A stretch of 38,378 bases of DNA from Deltaproteobacteria bacterium (GCA_016183025.1 JACPFL010000037.1:1-38378); one strand, 5' to 3'. Numbered from the stretch's first letter, positions 1-9,191 are shown. A program made the numbers and translations. The notes: generated from the sequence alone by a model not told the origin.

Positions 1-840
1 GTCGGCAGCGGGCTCGAGGCGGAGCTCGCCGTGGACAACGACGGGCGGGCCAGCATCGTCTGGCAGAATGGTTCGACGGTCTGTTACAACCGCGTCGTGA
101 ACGAGGTGCCGGGGGGTCCGCCGGACTTTCCCAAAGTGGTCGACACGAACGCCATCGCCGACGCCGGGCCCACCGTCGTGGCGGACGCCAGCGGCCGGGT
201 CCACGTGACCTGGATCGGGAAGGATGGGGTCAAGCAACGTACGTTCTACGCCCGCTCCACCAACGCCGGGATGAGCTTCTCCACCCTCATGGCGATGACC
301 CCCAGCACCGTGCCAGGGCTGAGCGGAGATGACGGCGCCGACAAGGCCCGGATCGCGGCTGCGGGGCAGGTCGTGGCCCTGGTCTGGTTCGAGAAGGTCA
401 CGAACAACGAGGTCTTCGTGGCCCGGTCGTCAGATGGAGGGGCGAGCTTCCAAGGTGCGAAGGTCTCTGACCCGGCCGTGAGCCACCCGGCCGGGACCCA
501 CCCGAGAGCCGAGGACCCCCGAATGGCCATCGGTGCAGACGGCCTCGTTCACGTGGCCTGGCGGCAGGGGAATGGAACGACCGTGGACGACGCCATGTAC
601 GCCCGGCAGTCAGCCGGAGCGGGGCTCGTCTTCAGCGCACCGGTCGTGATCTCCTGCCCTGACAACACGGCGGCATGCCCCGGCATCGATCCCAGCCGGG
701 TGTCCCCGAAGATCGATGACCCGGTGGTCGATGTGGACGGGAATGGGAACGCCCTCGTAGTGTACGACTCCAACGAGGACGGAAAGCGCGGCGACATCTT
801 CTTCGTGCGCTCCCACGGCGCCGTTCACGGCGGGCTGTAG
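1..840 (+). CDS. Secreted BNR/sialidase-like beta-propeller protein, C-terminal part
   Basis: The reading frame is open from base 1, so the 5' end lies outside the window; the visible part is 279 residues. It aligns along its whole length with the C-terminal half of the protein at 1881-3404: shared blocks include LEAE(L/I)AVD, NAIADAGPTV, HVTWIG, VALVWFEKV, HVAWRQGNG and the ending GDIFFVRS. Asp-box-like turns (S-x-D-G-G-x-S-F) recur about every 60 residues, as in six-bladed sialidase-type propellers. No sialidase catalytic arginine triad could be assigned, so enzymatic activity is not claimed. By analogy with its paralogue it is probably exported. A strong hairpin terminator follows directly. 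Confidence 0.75.
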   Translation, partial: VGSGLEAELAVDNDGRASIVWQNGSTVCYNRVVNEVPGGPPDFPKVVDTNAIADAGPTVVADASGRVHVTWIGKDGVKQRTFYARSTNAGMSFSTLMAMTPSTVPGLSGDDGADKARIAAAGQVVALVWFEKVTNNEVFVARSSDGGASFQGAKVSDPAVSHPAGTHPRAEDPRMAIGADGLVHVAWRQGNGTTVDDAMYARQSAGAGLVFSAPVVISCPDNTAACPGIDPSRVSPKIDDPVVDVDGNGNALVVYDSNEDGKRGDIFFVRSHGAVHGGL

Positions 841-863
841 CTCGGCACCAGAGGGATCACGGA

Positions 864-897
864 GGGGGGGCCTGGATGCGCAGGCCCCCCCATTTTT
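864..897 (+). terminator. Rho-independent terminator after the first propeller gene
   Basis: A perfect 11-bp stem pairs 864-874 with 881-891 around the loop GATGCG, followed by ATTTTT. It lies 24 nt after the stop codon and separates this gene from the PilZ gene. Confidence 0.85.
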
Positions 898-912
898 CCC
901 CGGACGGGGAAC

Positions 913-928
913 TGTGACCTGCGTCACA
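913..928. promoter_or_regulatory. CRP/FNR-type operator upstream of the PilZ gene
   Basis: The sequence TGTGACCTGCGTCACA has two perfect TGTGA/TCACA half-sites separated by 6 nt, the layout recognised by Crp-family dimers. It lies 113 nt before the PilZ start. The 50 bp beginning at 912 match those beginning at 1713 at about 36 positions, so the site belongs to a duplicated promoter module. The identity of the regulator (Crp, Fnr, Dnr and so on) cannot be read from the site alone. Confidence 0.6.
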
Positions 929-1040
929 CAGTCCCCCGCGGGGACGGCCGAAGAGAGGGGGGTGGGCCTGGTCGGGCCTTGCTCTCCATCTCCGAGGAGG
1001 AGTGGCGAGCTTTGCGGTTGCCCTGGGGAGGACAAGCAGG

Positions 1041-1397
1041 ATGCCTGAGCGACGCAATTTTCCCCGGGTGCGCGTCCAGATTCCGGTCAACTGCTCCCCC
1101 CTCAATGTGAGAACCGTGACCCCCCCGTTCGATGGCACCACCCGCGACCTGAGCGCCGGCGGGCTCGGCCTCGAGATCCCGAACGGCTCAGCGACCGGCC
1201 CCCTCCCTCCTGAGAGGAGCCACCTCCTCGTCCGGTTCCGCCTGCCCGAGACCCCGAAGGCCTTCCAGATCCCCAGCCGAGTCGTCTGGGTCGGGCGCCG
1301 ACCGCGTGGCAGCCTCGGAATCGAGTTCCTGATCATGACCTTCGAAGAGCGGACCTCGCTCGCCGAGTTCGTCGAGCATAACCGTCAGAACCCCTGA
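1041..1397 (+). CDS. PilZ domain protein (c-di-GMP receptor)
   Basis: This is a 118-residue single-domain protein. Both halves of the c-di-GMP signature are intact: R-x-x-x-R at residues 5-9 (RNFPR) and D-x-S-x-x-G (DLSAGG) about 30 residues later, followed by the usual beta-barrel strands ending in GIEF. The ATG at 1041 is chosen over an in-frame GTG at 1002 because GGGGAGGA sits 8 nt upstream and the R-x-x-x-R motif normally lies near the N-terminus. There is no partner domain, so it should act as a small cytosolic adaptor that changes shape on binding c-di-GMP. It sits between two secreted propeller genes and has a CRP-like site upstream; a role in surface behaviour is an inference. Confidence 0.88.
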   Translation: MPERRNFPRVRVQIPVNCSPLNVRTVTPPFDGTTRDLSAGGLGLEIPNGSATGPLPPERSHLLVRFRLPETPKAFQIPSRVVWVGRRPRGSLGIEFLIMTFEERTSLAEFVEHNRQNP

Positions 1398-1713
1398 TCG
1401 GCCTTTGTGCCTTACGGCTCTCGCACAGGCCGGAGCGCCAGCTCGTCTGCCCTGAAGGCATACGGAACTGCGTCGGGCATCGGTCTGTCCGCTGAGCTCA
1501 CCATGCCCCGCCGGGTCTTCTCCCCGTCTCCTGCTCCGTGACGTTGTTTTCCCTCAAGGCCGACCGGCCGACTGCCGATTCTTAGAGAACGGGCGGCGAC
1601 ACCGTCTGGCTTGACCCTGGGGTCCAGCCGGCCGGCGCGCCTCCCGGGCCTCGAGGCGATGCCGGGGGGCATCGCGTGTGAGGCCGGCCACGTTCTCCGA
1701 TACCACAAGGTTC
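1398..1713. other. Non-coding stretch between the PilZ gene and the second propeller gene
   Basis: No convincing gene lies between 1398 and 1880. A bulged hairpin (1399-1410 with 1423-1432) starts right after the PilZ stop but has no T-tract, so it is at best a weak terminator. A perfect 8-bp hairpin with a GGGG loop lies at 1656-1675, 38 nt before the CRP-like site. I recognised no riboswitch here. The rest of the gap, to 1880, holds the CRP-like module and the start-proximal region of the next gene. Confidence 0.4.
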
Positions 1714-1729
1714 TGTGATCTCGATCACA
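1714..1729. promoter_or_regulatory. CRP/FNR-type operator upstream of the propeller gene
   Basis: The sequence TGTGATCTCGATCACA is a near-perfect palindrome matching the Crp consensus (TGTGA-N6-TCACA) at every conserved position. The flank CACAG, a G/C-rich block and GCCGA follow it, as they do at 913-928. Its centre is about 160 nt before the start codon at 1881, which implies a transcription start near 1760 if it acts as a class II site. No clear -10 was recognised. Confidence 0.65.
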
Positions 1730-1880
1730 CAGCGCCCTGCGGGGCCAGCCGAGAAGTAGAGGGACGATGGACGTGCGAGTGATCGGCTGAGCGGGGGTTC
1801 GTGAAGGGCGCCCTGAGCCTTCCCCCGGGCGATGGGCGCGCCCGCAGCGGCAGGCCGAGGGGGGATACGAGGAGGAGGAG

Positions 1881-3404
1881 ATGCGCATCCAGCACAGTGG
1901 GTTGGGTCTGCGCCCCCGCCGGGGCCTTCGGAGCCTGGCGGTGGCCCTGACCTTCGGCATGGCGCTGGGGTCCGCGCCGGAGGTCAGCGCCGACCTGGGG
2001 CGGGCCTTCTCGGTGGACTTCACGACCCCGGTGAACCTCTCCAACGACAAGGGGAAGGCCCGGGAGTCCCGGATCGACCAGGAGGACATGACGAGGAAGC
2101 GGGCGCGGGGCCGCAAGGCCAAGCGGATGGGGAGCCACATCTACGCCGCCTGGCAGGATCGGAATACCGCGAACGGGAAGGAAGACATCTACTTCCGCTT
2201 CTCGACCGACGGGGGGGTCACGTGGAACCCCGCGGTGGACCCGCTGAACCCCACGCTGAGCGTGAGCCCGATGAACCTGTCCAGCGACAGCTCGGTCTCC
2301 ACCGAGCCCCGGCTGGATGCGGATGGCCGGGGTAGCGTCTACATCGTCTGGCAGGACGTCACCTCCGGCAAGGTCAAGTTCAGGCGGCTGCTGATCGCCG
2401 GGAGCACGGCGATCCCGCTGGCGGCCCATGACCTGAACCAGGGCCCGGTCGCGGGGACAGAGACCCTGCCGGATCTCGTGCTGGACGACAAGGGGCGGGT
2501 CCACGCGGCCTGGGTGCAGGGCGGGGTCGTCTACTACAGCCGCTCGACCGACCAGGGGATCACCTTCGAGCAGCCCGTGGCGGTCTCTGGCGCCTCGACC
2601 TCCACGCTGGAGGCGGAGATCGCGGTGGACGGCAAGGGACGGGCCAGCCTGGTCTGGCAGGACGGCGCCATGGTGCTCTACAACCGGGTGGTGGACGGCG
2701 TTCCCGGAGCCACGCCGATCGACATCGGCATGAACGCCATCGCGGACGCGGGGCCGACCGTTGCGGTCGGCACCGGGGGGCAGGTCCACGTGACGTGGAT
2801 CGGCACCGAGCCGGGCGCGACCCGCACGTTCTACACCCAGTCCCGGGACGGCGAGCGCTTCTCCGAGCCGCTGGCGATGCGGCCGGACACGGTCCGGGGG
2901 CTGATGGGGATGGGCAAAGCCGACAAGGCCCGGATCCTCGCCTGGGGAGAGCGCGGGGTGGCCCTGGTCTGGTTCGAGAAGGTCGCCTCCGGGCAGACCG
3001 AGATCTTCGTGGCGCGGTCGCAGAACGGCGGGCGGAGCTTCGAGGGGACGCAGGTCTCGGCCTCCACGGCGAGCCGCCCCAACTCCGCCGATCCCCGGAT
3101 GGCCGTGGACCAGGCCGGGCACGTCCACGTGGCCTGGCGGCAGGGGAACGGCTCGACCGTGGACGACGTGATGTACGCGCGGGAGCTGCCCGGGCGGCTG
3201 GAGTTCAGCGCGCCCGAGCTGCTCTCCTGCCCGGACAACACGACGACGTGCCCGGGGGTGAGCAGCCGGCTGGTGTCGCCGAAGAACGACGACCCGGTCC
3301 CGGACGTGGACGTGAACGGCAACGTCCATATCGTGTACGACTCGAACGAGGGCGGGACCAAGCGGGGGGACATCTTCTTCGTCCGGTCCCGCCGCGTCCA
3401 TTAG
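1881..3404 (+). CDS. Secreted BNR/sialidase-like beta-propeller protein
   Basis: This 507-residue protein starts at an ATG preceded immediately by GGAGGAGGAG. The N-terminus is a Sec signal peptide: basic RPRRGLRS, a hydrophobic core to about residue 30, and likely cleavage after VSA near residue 37. The mature part contains repeated Asp-box-like turns (STDGGVTW, STDQGITF, SRDGERF, SQNGGRSF) and repeated H-V-x-W strands, typical of six-bladed sialidase-type propellers. Substrate and activity are unknown, and the fold alone does not prove glycosidase function. The protein at 1-840 is a close paralogue. Expression is probably controlled by the CRP-like site at 1714. A hairpin follows the stop. 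Confidence 0.8.
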   Translation: MRIQHSGLGLRPRRGLRSLAVALTFGMALGSAPEVSADLGRAFSVDFTTPVNLSNDKGKARESRIDQEDMTRKRARGRKAKRMGSHIYAAWQDRNTANGKEDIYFRFSTDGGVTWNPAVDPLNPTLSVSPMNLSSDSSVSTEPRLDADGRGSVYIVWQDVTSGKVKFRRLLIAGSTAIPLAAHDLNQGPVAGTETLPDLVLDDKGRVHAAWVQGGVVYYSRSTDQGITFEQPVAVSGASTSTLEAEIAVDGKGRASLVWQDGAMVLYNRVVDGVPGATPIDIGMNAIADAGPTVAVGTGGQVHVTWIGTEPGATRTFYTQSRDGERFSEPLAMRPDTVRGLMGMGKADKARILAWGERGVALVWFEKVASGQTEIFVARSQNGGRSFEGTQVSASTASRPNSADPRMAVDQAGHVHVAWRQGNGSTVDDVMYARELPGRLEFSAPELLSCPDNTTTCPGVSSRLVSPKNDDPVPDVDVNGNVHIVYDSNEGGTKRGDIFFVRSRRVH

Positions 3405-3442
3405 TCACTCGCCTCAGCGGCTGAGGCCCCTGGGGCATCCGG

Positions 3443-3470
3443 AGGGGAGGTCTGGGCCCAGGCCTCCCCT
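3443..3470 (+). terminator. Hairpin terminator after the propeller gene
   Basis: AGGGGAGG (3443-3450) pairs with CCTCCCCT (3463-3470), and TGGGCCCA extends the stem inside. The following T-tract is weak (CTGCCATTCC), so termination may be partial. Confidence 0.55.
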
Positions 3471-3560
3471 CTGCCATTCCGCACAGGCCGCCTCGGCCCG
3501 GCCCCGGGCAGCCAGGGGGGCTCGGGTCGCCGTGTCTCGGCACCCCTGACGGGGGCTCGC

Positions 3561-3598
3561 CCGGAGCTTGTGCCGGCCGTCCCCCGGAGCTTGTGCCG
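3561..3598 (+). repeat. Two 15-bp direct repeats upstream of the rluD-like gene
   Basis: CCGGAGCTTGTGCCG occurs at 3561-3575 and again at 3584-3598, a period of 23 bp. A degenerate CTTGTGC recurs at 3623. The gap 3405-3659 holds these repeats and the preceding hairpin but no gene. The spacing of roughly two helical turns would suit a regulator binding one face of the DNA; this is speculative. Confidence 0.45.
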
Positions 3599-3659
3599 CC
3601 CGCGGTCGGCCTCTGCTGGCGTCTTGTGCGGCCCTCCTCCCTCGCGGTAAGGTAGGGGC

Positions 3660-4700
3660 ATGGCGGCCATGGAGGCGGTGGAGCTGGTGGTCCCGGCAGA
3701 GGCCGCCGGGTAGCGGCTGGACCGGTATCTGGCCGCCCAGGGGCTCCCGCTCTCGCGCTCCCAGCTCCAGGGGCTGATCGCCGAGGGCCAGGTGCTGATC
3801 GGGGGACGACGCGCCAAGCCCGGCCACCGCCTCCGCGCGGGCGATCGGGTCAGCGCCCTTCTCCCTGAGCCGCGCCCGCTCGCGCTCGAACCGGAGCCCC
3901 TCCCGCTGACGATCCTCTACGAAGATGCCGACCTCGTCGTGCTCGACAAGCCTGCCGGCCTCGTGGTCCACCCGGCCCCGGGCCATCCGACCCATACCCT
4001 GGTCCATGCCCTGCTCGCCCACTGCCGCGACCTTTCCGGGATCGGCGGCGTCCTGCGCCCCGGCATCGTCCACCGGCTGGATCGGGACACCTCCGGGGTG
4101 CTCGTCGTGGCCAAGCACGACCGGGCTCATAGCGGGCTGGCGGCCCAGTTCAAGGCCCACACGGCGCGGCGACGCTACCAGGCCATCGTCCACAGCGTGC
4201 CGGACCAGGACGCAGGACGCCTCGCCACCACGGTCGGGCGCCACCCGACCCAGCGGAAGCGGATGGCCGCCGGCGTGAGCGGGGGGCGTGAGGCCGCCAC
4301 CCGGTGGCGGGTCCTGCGCCGCTTCACCGAGCACAGCCTGCTGGAGCTCCAGCCCGAGACCGGGCGCACGCACCAGCTCCGCGTTCACCTGAGCCACCTC
4401 GGCCACCCGGTAGTGGGCGACCCGGTCTACGGTCGGCGGCGGGGCCGTCTCCCCGCCCCGATCGCGCGCCAGGCGCTGCACGCCTGCCTCCTGGGGTTCA
4501 CGCACCCCGTGACCGGGGCCTGGATGGAGTTCACCGCGCCGCTCCCGGCCGACATGGAGGGGCTGCTGAAGGCCCTGGAACAGGGAGGCGATGAGCCCCG
4601 CTCCTCGCCAGCCTCGACCCTGTCCCGGCCAGAGGAGGCGCCTGCCCCTGGGCACTCTTCACCGCGGCGGGCTGGGCGGAGGGACGGAGGCCGCCGGTGA
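3660..4700 (+). CDS. rluD: RluD/RluA-family 23S rRNA pseudouridine synthase, in-frame amber near the start
   Basis: This enzyme isomerises uridine to pseudouridine in 23S rRNA. The catalytic loop GIVHRLDRDTSGVLVVAK, with its aspartate, is present, as are the late motifs GRTHQLRVHL and GHPVVGDPVYG. The N-terminal S4 domain begins at ATG 3660 and reads normally through VPAEAAG, then meets TAG at 3711-3713, then continues in the same frame with RLDRYLAAQGLPLSRS. Relatives have a coding residue there, commonly Q or E, so one CAG-to-TAG change would explain it. Without readthrough the first usable restart is GTG 3792, which would cut into the S4 domain. A basic 40-residue tail follows the catalytic domain. 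The stop overlaps the start of pgeF by 4 nt. Confidence 0.8.
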
Positions 4701-5446
4701 GCGGCCTGCCGGTGCTGATCGCTCGAGGTCCGGCGCGCTACCTGGAGCTGCCGGCGCTGACCGTCACTGGCCTGGTGGAGCACGCGTTCCTGGGCCGCCC
4801 GGCTGACGGGGGCCGCCCGATCGGACCGCGGCGGCTCGGGGGGCTGTTCGGGCTCCCGCAGGGGCGGGCGATGGTGGTCAGGCAGGTGCATGGCACGGCC
4901 ATCCTTCCCGTGCACGCGGATGTGAGCCCGGACGGCGCGACGAGCCGCCTGCCGTACGATGGCCTGGTGACGGTGCGGCGCGATGTGGCCCTGGCGGTCG
5001 CCTCGGCGGACTGCGTGCCGCTGCTCCTGCTCGACCCGGTGCGACGGGCCGTGGGCGCGGTGCACGCGGGCTGGCGTGGGAGCAGCCAGGGGATCGCGCA
5101 GGAGGCGGTGGCCGCCATGTCCCGCCACTTCGGCACCCATCCCCGGGACCTCCTGGTCGGCATCGGGCCGTCCATCGGGCCGTGCTGCTACGAGGTGGGG
5201 GAGGAGGTCGTGGAGGCCTTCCGGGCCCGGTTCTCCCACTGGGGCCGGTACGTCCGGCCCAAGCCCGGCGCGAAGGCGTGGCTCGATCTCTGGGAGGCCA
5301 ACCGCGTGCAGCTCGAAGAGGCGGGGGTGCTGCCCGAACGCCTGACACTGGCCGGCCTGTGCACGGCCTGCCACCGGGAGCTGTTCCATTCGTACCGGCG
5401 CGAGGGGAAGGCGGGCGTGCAGCTCAGCTTCATCCGCCTGCGCTGA
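4697..5446 (+). CDS. pgeF: PgeF/YfiH-family protein (laccase domain, DUF152)
   Basis: This is a 249-residue multicopper-like fold of the YfiH/PgeF family. Members remove misincorporated L-serine from peptidoglycan precursors or act as purine nucleoside phosphorylase/adenosine deaminase. The zinc/active-site triad is visible: His65 (RQVHGTA), Cys106 (SADCVPL) and His123 (VHAGWRG), followed by the signature IGPSIGPCCYEVG. The GTG start lies inside the rluD stop (GTGA), so translation is probably coupled. The length is normal and no lesion is seen. Which activity applies in this lineage cannot be told from sequence. Confidence 0.88.
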   Translation: MSGLPVLIARGPARYLELPALTVTGLVEHAFLGRPADGGRPIGPRRLGGLFGLPQGRAMVVRQVHGTAILPVHADVSPDGATSRLPYDGLVTVRRDVALAVASADCVPLLLLDPVRRAVGAVHAGWRGSSQGIAQEAVAAMSRHFGTHPRDLLVGIGPSIGPCCYEVGEEVVEAFRARFSHWGRYVRPKPGAKAWLDLWEANRVQLEEAGVLPERLTLAGLCTACHRELFHSYRREGKAGVQLSFIRLR

Positions 5447-5449
5447 GCC

Positions 5450-6118
5450 ATGCTCCTCGTCGGGCTCACCGGGGGGATCGCGAGCGGCAAGAGCACGGTC
5501 TCCCGGATGCTGCAGGAGCGGGGGGCGGTGGTGGTCGACGCGGACCGCATCGCCCGGGAGGTGGTCGCGCCCGGGAGTCCGGCCTTCGCGGCCATCGTGG
5601 CGGCCTTCGGCCACGACGTGGTGAGTGATGACGGGGCGCTGGACCGGCGACGACTGGGGGAGATCGTCTTCGCGGACCCTGCCCGTCGCCGGGACCTGGA
5701 GGCCATTGTCCACCCGCAGATCATCGGGGCCATCCGCCGTCAGGTGCGGGAGATCCAGGCGCGCACGCCTGACGCGTTGGTGGTGATCGATGGGGCGCTG
5801 CTCATCGAGGCCGGGTTCCACCGGGAGGTGGACGTGGTGGTCCTGGTGAGCGCCAGCCGGGCGCACCAGATGGAGCGCCTGATCCAGCGCGACGGCCTGA
5901 GCCCGGCCGAGGCCGCCCAGCGGCTCGACGCTCAGCTTCCTCTGGAGGAGAAGGCCCGCTATGCCCACTTCGTGGTCTCCACGGACAGCTCGCTGGAGGA
6001 GACCGCCCGCCAGGTGGACCGGGTCATGGCCGCGCTCGGGGCCCGCAAGGGGGGGCGGCGGGGGGGCAGCGGTCGCCCAGAGGGCGCGGGGCCAGAGGGG
6101 CAGAGGGGAGAAAAATAG
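5450..6118 (+). CDS. coaE: Dephospho-CoA kinase
   Basis: CoaE catalyses the last step of coenzyme A synthesis, ATP-dependent phosphorylation of dephospho-CoA. The P-loop GLTGGIASGKST is at residues 5-16, DADRIAREV follows at about 30, and LLIEAGFHREVD lies in the middle, all typical of CoaE. At 222 residues it is slightly longer than usual because of a Gly/Arg-rich tail after about residue 200. It starts 3 nt after the pgeF stop. The -35 of the rho promoter begins immediately after its stop codon, so this gene closes the rluD-pgeF-coaE unit. Confidence 0.93.
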   Translation: MLLVGLTGGIASGKSTVSRMLQERGAVVVDADRIAREVVAPGSPAFAAIVAAFGHDVVSDDGALDRRRLGEIVFADPARRRDLEAIVHPQIIGAIRRQVREIQARTPDALVVIDGALLIEAGFHREVDVVVLVSASRAHQMERLIQRDGLSPAEAAQRLDAQLPLEEKARYAHFVVSTDSSLEETARQVDRVMAALGARKGGRRGGSGRPEGAGPEGQRGEK

Positions 6119-6147
6119 TTGACAGGGGGGCTGGTACTTTTTATCAT
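6119..6147 (+). promoter_or_regulatory. Sigma-70 promoter for rho
   Basis: A consensus -35 TTGACA (6119-6124), a 17-bp spacer and a -10 TATCAT (6142-6147) start directly after the coaE stop. It is one of the best promoter matches in the window and stands out from its G+C-rich surroundings. Confidence 0.8.
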
Positions 6148-6449
6148 TGATACAGGATTACGGGATTGATCGGGCCTTCTCGCCACAGTTTCCCGTTCAC
6201 CCAACAGCACGTGGCCCCCACAGCGGATTGACGAAAAGCGTACGTACCGTCTGCCAAGCAGAGGAATTCCCGAGCCCGACAATTCGGCTGTCCATCCGAT
6301 CGAGCCCTGAAACCGTTGAACCTTCCGATCGCCACACAGGCAGCCGTTAACGCCGGACCACCCGGGGGCGGGGCCGTCCGTCCGTCCGGGGGTGCCGGCA
6401 CGAGGGGTGTATGGCCAGAGAGGTGAGCACCGCAGAGCGGGGTGACAAC
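6148..6449 (+). other. Long 5' leader of rho
   Basis: About 300 nt separate the promoter at 6119-6147 from the preferred rho start at 6450. The stretch has no conserved reading frame and is visibly less G+C-rich than the coding DNA. Rho autoregulates by terminating in its own long leader in E. coli and other bacteria; a similar role here is inferred from position and length only. No known riboswitch was recognised. Confidence 0.45.
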
Positions 6450-7697
6450 ATGAACCTGAAGGAGCTGAAGGAGAAGGGCATCAAGGAGCTCCTCCAGCTC
6501 GCCAAGGACCTGCAGGTCGACGGGGCCAGCGGGATGCGCAAGCAGGAGCTGATCTTCGCCCTGCTGCAGGCCCAGACCGAGAAGAACGGCCTGATCTTCG
6601 GCGAGGGGGTCCTGGAGATCCTCCCCGACGGGTTTGGCTTCCTCCGCTCCCCTGACTACAACTACCTCCCCGGCCCCGACGACATCTATGTCTCCCCCTC
6701 CCAGATCCGCCGCTTCAACCTCCGGACCGGGGACACGGTGGCAGGCCAGATCCGGCCGCCCAAGGAGGGGGAGCGCTACTTCGCCCTGCTCAAGGTCGAG
6801 TCGGTGAACTTCGAGGATCCCGACGTCGCCCGGGACGTGCCCCTCTTCGAGAACCTCACCCCCCTGTACCCCCAGGGACGGGTCAAGCTCGAGACCGTGC
6901 CGGACAACATGTCCACCCGGGTGATGGACCTGCTGACCCCCATCGGGAAGGGGCAGCGCGGCCTGATCGTCGCCCCGCCCCGCACCGGCAAGACCATGCT
7001 CCTGCAGAACATCGCCAACGGGATCACGGCCAACCACAAGGAGGTCATGCTCATCGTCCTGCTCATCGACGAGCGGCCGGAGGAGGTGACCGACATGCAG
7101 CGGAGCGTCAAGGGCGAGGTGGTCTCCTCGACCTTTGACGAGCCGCCCCAGCGCCACGTCCAGGTGGCCGACATGGTCTTGGAGAAGGCCAAGCGGCTGG
7201 TCGAGCACAAGAAGGACGTGGTGATCCTGCTGGACTCCATCACCCGGCTGGCCCGGGCCAACAACGCGGTGGTCCCCCCGAGCGGCAAGATCCTCTCCGG
7301 CGGCGTGGACTCCAACGCCCTGCAGCGCCCCAAGCGCTTCTTCGGCGCGGCCCGTAAGGTGGAGGAGGGGGGCAGCCTCACCATCATCGCCACGGCCCTG
7401 ATCGATACCGGCAGCCGGATGGACGAGGTGAGCTTCGAGGAGTTCAAGGGGACCGGCAACAGCGAGATCGTGCTGGACCGCAAGCTGGCCGACCGCCGGG
7501 TCTTTCCGGCCATCAACATCGGCCTGTCCGGCACCCGGAAGGAGGAGCTGCTGATCGAGAAGGACGACCTCAACCGCATCTGGATCCTGCGCAAGGTCCT
7601 CCAGCCGATGAGCACGGTGGACGCCATGGAGTTTCTCCTGGACAAGATGCAGGGGACGAAGAGCAACAAGGACTTCCTGGATTCGATGAACCGCTAG
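6450..7697 (+). CDS. rho: Transcription termination factor Rho
   Basis: Rho is a hexameric RNA-dependent ATPase that terminates transcription. The N-terminal Rho-N helices begin [15 protein letters not shown], then come the RNA-binding cold-shock-like domain ([30 protein letters not shown]), the Walker [10 protein letters not shown] at about residue 176, Walker [15 protein letters not shown], and the Q/R-loop region [20 protein letters not shown]. The ATG at 6450 matches the family N-terminus, giving 415 residues. An in-frame ATG at 6411 would add 13 residues and has a comparable upstream purine tract. The protein has no large insertion. The promoter is 0.3 kb upstream, and rpmE follows with its own promoter. 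Confidence 0.97.
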   Translation: MNLKELKEKGIKELLQLAKDLQVDGASGMRKQELIFALLQAQTEKNGLIFGEGVLEILPDGFGFLRSPDYNYLPGPDDIYVSPSQIRRFNLRTGDTVAGQIRPPKEGERYFALLKVESVNFEDPDVARDVPLFENLTPLYPQGRVKLETVPDNMSTRVMDLLTPIGKGQRGLIVAPPRTGKTMLLQNIANGITANHKEVMLIVLLIDERPEEVTDMQRSVKGEVVSSTFDEPPQRHVQVADMVLEKAKRLVEHKKDVVILLDSITRLARANNAVVPPSGKILSGGVDSNALQRPKRFFGAARKVEEGGSLTIIATALIDTGSRMDEVSFEEFKGTGNSEIVLDRKLADRRVFPAINIGLSGTRKEELLIEKDDLNRIWILRKVLQPMSTVDAMEFLLDKMQGTKSNKDFLDSMNR

Positions 7698-7727
7698 CCG
7701 GGGCCCAGGCCGGGGGCCCGCCACCCC

Positions 7728-7756
7728 TTGAGAAGCATGGAAGAATCTCGTACAAT
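7728..7756 (+). promoter_or_regulatory. Promoter for rpmE
   Basis: TTGAGA (7728-7733), a 17-bp spacer and TACAAT (7751-7756) give near-consensus -35 and -10 boxes 20 nt before the rpmE start, so the transcript would have a very short leader. Confidence 0.75.
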
Positions 7757-7776
7757 CAGACGATTGTGAGGGAGCG

Positions 7777-7986
7777 ATGAAGCCGGGCATCCATCCGCGG
7801 TCCTACATCACGACCATCACCTGCGCGTGCGGGAGCGTCATCCACACCCGGTCCACGAGGCGGGAGCTCAAGGTGGAGATCTGCTCCGCCTGCCATCCGT
7901 TCTTCACCGGGAAGCAGAAGCTGGTGGATTCGGCGGGGCGCGTGGAGCGCTTCCAGAGGCGGTACGCCAAGAAGGCCACCCCCTGA
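7777..7986 (+). CDS. rpmE: 50S ribosomal protein L31, zinc-binding type
   Basis: This 69-residue protein starts with MKPGIHP, the family N-terminus. The zinc ligands C16, C18, C36 and C39 (CAC, CSAC) are all present, so this is the C+ form, and it ends with the conserved HPFFTGKQK and VERFQRRY. It binds at the central protuberance of the 50S subunit. The preceding bases GAGGGAGCG form the ribosome binding site. It has its own promoter and a downstream hairpin, so it can be made independently of rho and prfA. Confidence 0.96.
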   Translation: MKPGIHPRSYITTITCACGSVIHTRSTRRELKVEICSACHPFFTGKQKLVDSAGRVERFQRRYAKKATP

Positions 7987-8013
7987 TCGGAGGGGCGGCC
8001 ACGGTCCGCGCTG

Positions 8014-8064
8014 AACCCCTCGGCGTCTGCCCCCGTCAGCGGGCGTCCCGGACGCGAGGGGTTT
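8014..8064 (+). terminator. Hairpin terminator after rpmE
   Basis: ACCCCTCG (8015-8022... paired with 8055-8062) and CGTC/GACG form a long G+C-rich stem around a 23-nt loop, with the right arm ending GAGGGGTTT. The T-run is short, so it may be partial. Confidence 0.55.
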
Positions 8065-8117
8065 CGTGTTTCTGGAGGAGGCCGCGCCACGCCGGGTGAG
8101 GCGGGCGCTGGAGAAAA

Positions 8118-9182
<1,065 letters not shown>

Positions 9183-9191
9183 GCGCACCCG

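Noticed and set aside
1411-1510. A c-di-GMP riboswitch near the PilZ gene
   Set aside because: The pieces GCACAGG and CGGAG appear, but the GEMM-I core order and stems could not be assembled.
3711-3713. TAG as pyrrolysine
   Set aside because: RluD-family proteins have no known pyrrolysine, the position is not catalytic, and an ordinary C-to-T change explains it. It is treated as a mutation or error.
4427-7790. Long minus-strand frames opposite rluD-pgeF-coaE and rho
   Set aside because: They are antisense to genes with clear motifs and read as repetitive Gly/Arg/Pro/His-rich text. No start signal or family feature was seen.
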